Of a DNA stretch of 64,000 nt, positions 56,624 to 64,000 are shown in pieces (the stretch's first letter is position 1; each line of letters begins with the position of its first letter). The DNA lies in contig JAXGGA010004411.1 in the NCBI GenBank assembly GCA_038373865.1, positions 24,752 to 88,751 of the forward strand, given 5' to 3'. The stretch is from Uloborus plumipes (lineage: Eukaryota > Arthropoda > Arachnida > Araneae > Uloboridae). Under the pieces are notes generated by a model. The model did no database searches and was not told the DNA's origin. It worked only from the letters and a program-made list of their open reading frames with translations. The position numbers and the translations under genes are program-made.

Positions 56624-58224
56624 TTGTGTGAAGCGTTCGTGGTATTTGAGAGCAGTTTCAAGACAGTTGAATAGATAAAGGATTCAAAGAGGTACATTAT
56701 GTGCAAAAGTAATAATTTGTACTAGAAAAAAGTCTCTAATCGGATATGGGTATTTTTATTCCCACAAATATTATTTTATAGAAACTATGATTTTTTTCCC
56801 CCGGTACATTCTCACGTCATCCGAGATCACGTGCTCAAACAATCATCCAATCAGAGTGCCATTTCCTCAATCCGCGGAAGAACTAAACCCGCTGCCGGGT
56901 TATTGCAATTAACTTCTCCGACAATGTCCGACATCTTTCGGCTCTGAAGGATTCGCGGGTGTCGAGCAATTAAGGAACAATTCACTCCGGAATAAATCAC
57001 CATACTTGTCACTTTACCCATTCCGCTTTGTTACTCAAATTAAATGCGCGAGTAATTTGCGTGCCCCAGAAGGTCCGGAGCCCGAAAACTCGGATTCTGA
57101 GGACTCCATTTGTTTATTAATCATTCACTTGTCCGGCCGAAAGTGCTCGGTTAATGAAGTCCTCCTTCTTTGAGAGAGAGAGAGAGAGAAAATCCATTCT
57201 GTCCAGGGATGTGTATTGTGAGGAGTTGGCGTTTCTGAGAGGAGTGGTGGGCTTTTAAAAACCGCTCGCCCGTTAGATTAGAACGTCGAGATGTTTAGAA
57301 TAATGCTCTGCGCCTGTCGTAACTTTCAAGTTTAGGTTGGTTCTCGGGATAAAAGTTGACAGGATTATGTAGTGGAATAGCAGAGGATGAATTCGATTTA
57401 GGCTACACTGCGTCAGAACTATTCGTTAGAACAGCAATTTCGCTTTCTGAATGCAGTATTTCTCGCCTGTAGTCAAGTAGTTCGATTTTTATTAGCTTTT
57501 ATCAGTTTTGTCATTGGTGGGTGGTGATAAGCTTTATAATCGTTGCCAAGAACGAAAATGAATAATAGTAATATCAAAGGTGCTTGTTAATGAAGCTTAC
57601 AAATTAATTTCAAGGCTGAACTTAAGAAGGCATAGATTTCTTGATTTTGGGCTTTTGAAAAATTTTAAATAATGCAGCTTCATGTTCTTTTTCTTAAACA
57701 TTTTTAAATTCTTTTTTTCACCACATACTTGTTTCTATTGCACGCAATTAATACAGATGTTTTGTTTTGGCGTTCCATTAACTTTGAAACATAAATCCTG
57801 ATTTTTAAAACCCTTTCAGTGAATTCTAGCTCATTCTGTTTTATTCCCGGAAAATCTCTCCTCCCACTTTAGCTATCTCATCTCATCCTGCCCTTCTTTC
57901 GCCGACGGAAGTCATTATTTTCGTTTCTTTTCATCCGCTCGAAAACGGACTCCATAATCCTTTTCAGTGGATTAATTCTGGCCCACTTGCTTTCTGATAT
58001 TCATCATTTTAGATTAGTGACAAAATCTGCTTTCCAAATGCAAGCCTTTTGGTCATCGCTGTCAGCGACTTTTAAGAGCTTTCTAACCGGATTAAAAATT
58101 TTAGTAGAAAATTGTTCTGCCTTGATATAAGTGCTTGGAATATTTCGAGAATGGTTTTAATGCCCCTTTTGGTAGCTGGGTGGGTCGCTGGTCGCTGAAA
58201 ACGGATTGCTTACTTTATTTTGTT
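56624..58224. other. Stretch with prominent GC-richer islands
   Basis: About 56800-57370 is unlike the AT-rich surroundings: many CpG, ATCACGTGCTC and CCGGCCGAAAG words, a short GA repeat (57174-57189), no repeat copies here and no coding frame. About 57850-58110 is milder but similar. These are the best candidates in the window for conserved regulatory DNA. Confidence 0.35.
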
Positions 58225-58478
58225 GACAACTGAAGGGCTTGAAGGATGAAGGGGCTATGTTACATTTTAAAAAATGAACACTCTGGACAATGGTAAGCAA
58301 TGGATACAGATAAGCAAATAAAACTTGGTACATCAAAGTAGATGTCATGAGACGAATTTCATACGCACATTAACGACAAATTAAAAAAAAAAAAAGCTGC
58401 AACAATAAAACTTTGAACTTTAATTACTCGCGATTTCTGGTTTTTTCACTTAACTCCTTTATCTCCCAAGCCCTTCAA
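58225..58478 (+). mobile_element. MITE-A, intact copy
   Basis: Inverted ends around TGAAGGGCTTG(AA)GGATGAAGG and CTCCTTTATCTCCCAAGCCCTTCA. The interior matches the split copy at 23589-24569 in reverse. The exact target duplication is unclear, so borders are good to a few bases. Confidence 0.65.
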
Positions 58479-60010
58479 CTATGAACATGAACATACTAAT
58501 ATGTTTAAAGATGAATTCATATGAGGTAGTTCGATTTCCAACATATTTCTGATTTTTCATGCTGAATAAAATTAAAAATTCAATTTTTTTTTTTTAAATA
58601 CGCGAAAAGTCATTTTGACAGTAGGAAACACAATTTTCAAAGATTTTCAATAAGTAGCAGACACGTGTTTCGGTGTTCAATGTATCCTCCTTTTCAGAGC
58701 AGGCTAGCGGGAGCAAATGGATGATGCCTTTACATCCAATACTTTCTGTATTAAAAAACGAGTTCCTTTTCACTCCGAAACACGTTTCTGCAACTTGATG
58801 CAGATCACTTTGTTGAGCAAAGGTTCTTAACAATTTCTCATTAACACAATTTGCTCAAAAACTTTCTTCTTGAAAATGAAGTATTGAGTGCAAATTTTAT
58901 TTACTTATATTTTTTTGAGAGAAAAAAATAAATAAACAAACAAAAATAAAGTGAAAATTGTTTTAAATTTTTGTATATTAATTGTACAGTAAAAAAAAAA
59001 TCATTGATTCGCCATTAAGTTTGCGATATAGAAGATGTGTTTCGAGACGCAAAGTGACTCATTTATATGAGAAAAATCGTTTCATCGTGTAGGTTTCTGT
59101 GAAAAATTTAGCTGTTATCTTTTTCGGAAAATTTTGGATGTTTCGAGAGATTTAAGTTTTTTGCCCTTAATTGTCTCACTTATTTAGTTTTCATGTATAA
59201 TGTTTTTTTCCTTATAAATTTGCAAGGTTACTTGTAACTTGTTTTTCATCTTCTCGTTTAATGGCCCACCTCTAAAAGGTACATTTACTGCATCTGCATT
59301 TAGATGTTGTAAAAATAAGCTAATATATTTATATTTACTTTATCGTAATGAGTCTTTCATAAACACGATTTTTATGATTGAGAGATAATGAGAGACGGCA
59401 TAAAGAACTTTTTGGGGGCAATTCAAACTTTCCATCCCGTAACTTTTTTTCTTCAAATTCGTTACGATATTTTACGTACAAATGTTGGAGAACAAAGGAA
59501 AACTGTCTTTTGTACTAAATGGCGCATTCATTTGTCCGTTATTCAGTTTGCAATCAAGAGAAAGCAAGCTATTTTTCATTATTGCAGTTCGATATACGAG
59601 CAGAAAAGGAGTTCTGTTAATGGTTTTTTTATGCCTCTCATTTTAATTTCAGCCTGAGCATACGAGTATTTAAGCACAGGAGGAAATTTTTTTTCGTATT
59701 TTTGTGCTGTGCTTCGAGCAGAAGTTCCAAATGAAATTTCTTTCTTTTTATCTTTTTTTAAAGCTCTTGATTCTAAGCACTTAAAAGTACGAGCGTAATT
59801 GCCTTTTTCGGGAAATGAGCAATGGGGATTCTTTCGTTTCTATACGTTAATGTTTTTTAATCATTCTTCAGTTTGAATGAGACGTCTATGCGGAGATACA
59901 ATTGAGATTTCTTCAAATAATGCGGTATTTTGTCCATTGAACAATGCATGCACTGTAGATCGTTGACTGATTTAAATTGGTAAAGTACAACTGGTCTTTT
60001 AATTAACCTA
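58479..60010. other. Unclassified AT-rich stretch
   Basis: A short patch around 58640-58810 is GC-richer. A few short frames lack similarity. Nothing supportable. Confidence 0.4.
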
Positions 60011-60316
60011 CACTCAAAAAAAAAAAAACTGTTGTTTTTACAGTATAATACTGGCAGCAGAGGTTCCAGTTTAAAACTGTAAAATGCACAGTAATAAACT
60101 AAAATTAGCAATTTTACAGTTTATTACTGTAAAATTAGCTGTATTATACTGTAAAAACAACAGTATAATACTGACAGCAGAGGTTCCAGTTTAAATCTGT
60201 AAAATGCACAGTAATAAACTGTATATTACTGTAGTAAACAACTGTAAAATTAGCAATTTTAATTTGTTACTGTGGAATTAGCATTTTTTTACAGTTAACA
60301 TTTATTTTTCGCAGTG
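60011..60316 (-). mobile_element. TACAG-MITE
   Basis: CACTCAAAAAA start after TA (60009-60010) and TTTTTCGCAGTG end followed by TG. The CTG(G/A)CAGCAGAGGTTCCAG block occurs twice. Confidence 0.8.
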
Positions 60317-60825
60317 TGTGAAAAACATTTTGGTGACGGAAAAAAGTGAACTTAAAGTTAAATCTAAGTGTCATGTAAAACACAGAAGAGTGTATGACAA
60401 CCCAAATTTTGGAAGTTAGTGATCCACCCTAAAATTCTCTTCCCAAAATTATTGTCCTTCCCCCATTTTCTTTTATCAAAAAATGAAGTGTTCAGTTAAC
60501 GGATAATAATAATAAAAAAAATGCTGCTTTCTGAAACCGAATGATTTACAGCTTTGTGGAAATACTCGAGTATAACAGAAAGTGCAAACAGCATATCCCC
60601 CAATGGCCGTACAGATTCCTTTGCCCCTTTAAGCCTTTATAAGCACATTTCTCCTTGAACACATTATATGCCCTCATCACGATTGTGGTATTTTCTTCTT
60701 GACCGGCAAAAGCCAGAAAAAATCGTTTTCTCCCTTAGGTCATTTACTCCTTGTTCAACTTGAGTAAATATAAAAGGAAATCATATAGAACTGTGATTAG
60801 GTTCTTTTGTTTGGAGATTCCTATG
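60317..60825. other. Unclassified stretch
   Basis: No gene recognised. Confidence 0.4.
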
Positions 60826-61260
60826 TGGGATGGAACTCGGCTGCCTGTAATGGATTTGGCGAGATAATTGGCGCTATGGGCTTTTTTTTTTTTTTTCCTT
60901 TTTCTCCTTTTTTTGGCAACACTGATCGAATGCATGCGAATTTGTTTGAATCAAAAATTTTGAGGGATGGGACTCGGCTAACTGTAATAGACTTGGCGAG
61001 AAAAAAGGCGCATTGAGCTTTTTTTTTTTTCTTTATTTTTTTGAAAGATTTTTTTTTTTTTTTTTTGTGTGGACGACACTGATCAACTAAAAGCAAATAT
61101 GTTTGAATGGAAATTTTTGAATAATGGGACTGGGCTCCCTGTAACAGACTCGGCGAGATGGGCTTTTTTTCCCCTTTTTTTTGTTGGCAAAACTGATCAG
61201 GAATGTGATTTGACGATGAGGAAATGAGAATTTGTTTGAATCGAAAATTTCGAACTGCTT
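60826..61260 (+). repeat. Three-unit tandem repeat (about 135-160 bp)
   Basis: The landmark GGGA(T/C)(T/G)G…CTCGGCT…CTGTAAT…GGCGAGA recurs near 60828, 60966 and 61128. Each is followed by a long T-run, a ACTGATC word and a TTTGTTTGAATC(A/G)AAAATTT-like end. Differences in length are mostly T-run length. Confidence 0.8.
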
Positions 61261-61690
61261 CACATCCATGCCCATTTACGTAAAAGTAAGCATGATATTG
61301 AGTTCATGTAACATTGTTAATTGTAGGCAGTCTGTTTTAAAGAAAAGATTATGCAGTTTACTCAAAATATCACTACAATAAATTTACTTTAAATTTGGTT
61401 CAAGTTTGAACTTTCTGAGGATCTTAACCGTGGAATACGTGTGTTTGAGAAAATACAGCCTTGGAAAGCACAAATTTGCAATGAGAACGGACGTATATTT
61501 TTTGGAGTTGTAGTTGTAAAAGAACAGCTATTGGAAAGAAAGAAAAAACTTAGTAAAATGTTAATTGCTTGAAAATATCTGTAGTAAAAGCTGCTAAGTA
61601 AAAGAGGAAGTAACGAATACCTTACTTGCAAGGCACTTTATCTTTCAAAGCTCGGCGCATGACTGATCTAGCACACAATTTTAAATAGGT
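61261..61690. other. Unclassified stretch
   Basis: No gene recognised. Confidence 0.4.
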
Positions 61691-62170
61691 AAAATCACCA
61701 GAATAAATTTTAACTGAATTTCATCATTAGGTTAAACTTTGAATAGATCAAATCATCACAATAAATTTTTTGATTTATTGCATTATCAGAATGCAATTTT
61801 AAAGAGATCATACCATCAGAATAAATTTTTAAAGAGATCATATCATTAGAATAAAATTTTAAATTCATCACCTTATAAGAAAGCAATTTTAAAGGGTTCA
61901 TGTCATCAGAATATAATTTTGAAACTATCACATTATCAGAATGCAATTTTAAAGAGATCATATCATCAGCATAAAACTTTAACGAAATCATATCATTAGA
62001 GTAAAATTTTAAAGTGATCATCAGAATAAAATTTTAAAAGGATCTCATCGTCAAGATAGAGTTTTATATAGATAACATCGTCTTGAAATTTTGAGTAGGT
62101 CATATCTTCAGAGTAGAATTCTAAGTGAGGCACATCATCAGAATAAGATTTTAAATCGATCATTTCATCA
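61691..62170 (+). repeat. 33-bp-period minisatellite, diverged
   Basis: About a dozen units of the AGATCATATCATCAGAATAA…AATTTTAA type. The 33-bp step keeps a minus-strand frame open for 103 codons (61710-62021) with an 11-residue period around SLKFYSDDMI. This follows from the period, so no gene is called. Confidence 0.8.
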
Positions 62171-64000
62171 AGATTTGAATTTCGCCAATTCGGCGAGGAG
62201 TATGAGATATTGGAAAGTTTATCAAAACAGAAATATGAGATGGGATTATTAGATGTTTATTTTCGCATGTATTAAAGAGGTCTTCAAGATTAGTTGAGGC
62301 AAATGCGTGATGTAGGCTGTAATCATTGACCGTAGCTGAGCACCATTCAGTTCCTTAGATTGGTTTTTGTGGAATGTTTTCTTTTCTAATCCCCCATTTT
62401 CGTGTTATCTTTTCTCTGTGTTATCTTTGGGTACTAGTATTGGCTTAACTGTTGAAAAATAGTCTTAGTACCAAATGAGGAGGACGAAATGTGACGTTTT
62501 TTTTTTTTGTTTTGTTTCGAATCACTGTTTTATGTTCGTCAGTAGCATTATGGTACAATAGTTTTACTGCTAAATTTCTACTTTGTTAAAAGTTGATAAA
62601 TTTCAATGAAAAGGATAGAGTTAAACAAGGGCTTCTAAGCATAAAAATGGAAAATTCACTCCCGAAATAAATCCTTATTACTTATTATGTATTATTATGT
62701 TGTTTTTTTTAAGTTGCATGATATTTAAAGTGCATATCAATTTCATAAATTGAACGTCCATAATAATAAAATGAATATCTTACATATAAATGAAATAATT
62801 ATGGAAGCAAAACCTGAATAATAAATTCCAGAAAAACATTTCTAATGAATTCCCTAAGTTATAAGAATATAAATATCAATCCAGTTGTTCCGGGGAGAGA
62901 CAAGAATAAAAGACAAAATACCCCAAACGAACAACAAGAATGTCTAGAATAAGCCCCCCCCCCCCCTCCTACACCGAAAGACTTTTGTTCCGACAGCTGG
63001 ACGCCGTGTCAGCGTGAGGGACCTACTGAATGGAGTTCCAGTCAGATTCGATCTTGTTCTGTTGAGAAAAAGGAGAAAAAAAGTAAAAATGGCGTTGGTT
63101 TGTGTGACCAGATGGCACTACAGGAGCTGATTATATTTATTTCTCCTATTCCTTCATCCCCGAAGACGTTGGAAGACATCTCCGGGAAAAGAAGATATTG
63201 AGACATGGACGAGAGATGTTTTCTGGATTCGTTCTTGTAATGGAATTTCGAGCAAGAACGGTATTTATTCTAAAGCAGCATTTGTCCTGATGAAGGTTCT
63301 TCATTTGGTTGTGCTCTTGAATGTTTGTTGGGGTGAGATTTGGAAAAAGAAAATGACTTGATTTGGTTTGCTTATCAAATACTTTTCTGACAATTGTGCG
63401 TAAGGAACACTTGGTCAGGGCGGACTGGCTCTTAAATTTTTGTGTGGAAAGAAAATTCTTGCCGGCCCCGACCCAAGAAATTGCATTGTTCCCAGCCCGA
63501 AAATTTTCTAACGGATTTCCTCAAAAGAAAAAAAAAAGTAGTTGTACTAAACTCTATAAATGTACAGATGGTATGTCAAGGACCTAATATTTTCAAAATG
63601 TGTTTTAGAACCTAAATTCCTGTACACAATAAAAAAGAAATAAATAAATAAATAAAACATATGTTAGTGAATAAAAATCCTATTTAAAACAAGAATAAGA
63701 TATATGCCTATGATTTGTTTTCTTAAACCACTTAAACAAAACTTAATTGCTCTTTTCAAAATCCTAGCTTGAAATTGTATTGAACTTATGCAAACTAATG
63801 AAAATTTTCATTTAAACCAAACGTAATGCATATGTTTAGAATGAATACTCGTACATCATGCATCACGAAGAAGTATTGGATGTGTGTGAGCTTGAATTGC
63901 TCTGTAAAGAAAAAAAAAATCTTTTGAGTAACAGTCAATATTTCATAACAATTTAAAAATGCACAGAAACACTCCAAACAAAAAAAAAATCGCAATTTCT
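62171..64000. other. Unclassified stretch to the window end
   Basis: A C-run near 62946-62959 and a GC-richer patch at about 62970-63060. GGCGGACTGGCTC near 63421 and GCCGGCCCCGACCC near 63461 recall the end of a hAT-type repeat but only one side is visible. No gene recognised. Confidence 0.35.

Noticed and set aside
1..64000. A defence system, biosynthetic cluster or other multi-gene system
   Set aside because: Only one intact protein gene (a transposase) could be supported. Nothing in the window forms an operon or a set of linked host genes.

Overview
The window looks like AT-rich intergenic or intronic DNA from an arthropod. Homopolymer runs, simple repeats, splice-like tracts and animal-type DNA transposons are frequent; long bacterial-style ORFs, operons and ribosome binding sites are absent. 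A spider or other chelicerate is my best guess, from remembered resemblance of the intact Tc1-like transposase and of several repeats to spider sequences; this is inference. I found no convincing host protein-coding exon, tRNA or rRNA.

Most of what can be named is a layered deposit of DNA transposons. 0-10 kb: a 2.6-kb Helentron/HINE-like element (896-3503), a second family with the same design (4290-5039), a worn GGGGCAAAGTGAAA-type element, and a 119-bp tandem repeat. 9.5-15.3 kb: a 970-bp element with a 6-bp duplication, a hAT-type end, and a 1.4-kb piggyBac-like element. 18-27 kb: copies of a TA-targeting MITE, a hAT element cutting a tandem array, a three-layer nest of MITEs (23589-24569), and a tandem segmental duplication. 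26.8-36 kb: two pogo/Tigger-like elements with decayed transposase pieces, an internally deleted mariner-like element inside an older repeat, a PIF/Harbinger-type MITE, a TTAA element inside a duplicated block, and a four-unit macro-tandem.

36-64 kb: an RNase H-like fragment, the sister copy of the first Helentron-like element (42858-44462), more MITEs, a long TTTA repeat, a hAT-like element, the only intact gene (Tc1-like transposase, 54511-55554, between perfect 27-bp inverted repeats and TA duplications), and two or three minisatellites. GC-richer single-copy islands (about 40.8-41.1, 51.7-52.2 and 56.8-57.4 kb) have no coding sense I can see and are candidates for conserved regulatory DNA.

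The genes do not form a pathway. Only the Tc1-like transposase appears able to make a full protein. The other elements look non-autonomous or dead, and several pairs of related copies supply natural empty sites that give the order of insertion. The strongest observations are the matched change in the inverted repeats of the two Helentron-like copies, the empty-site-proven nest at 24 kb, and three pogo-like families that share the same arrangement of short repeated terminal words.
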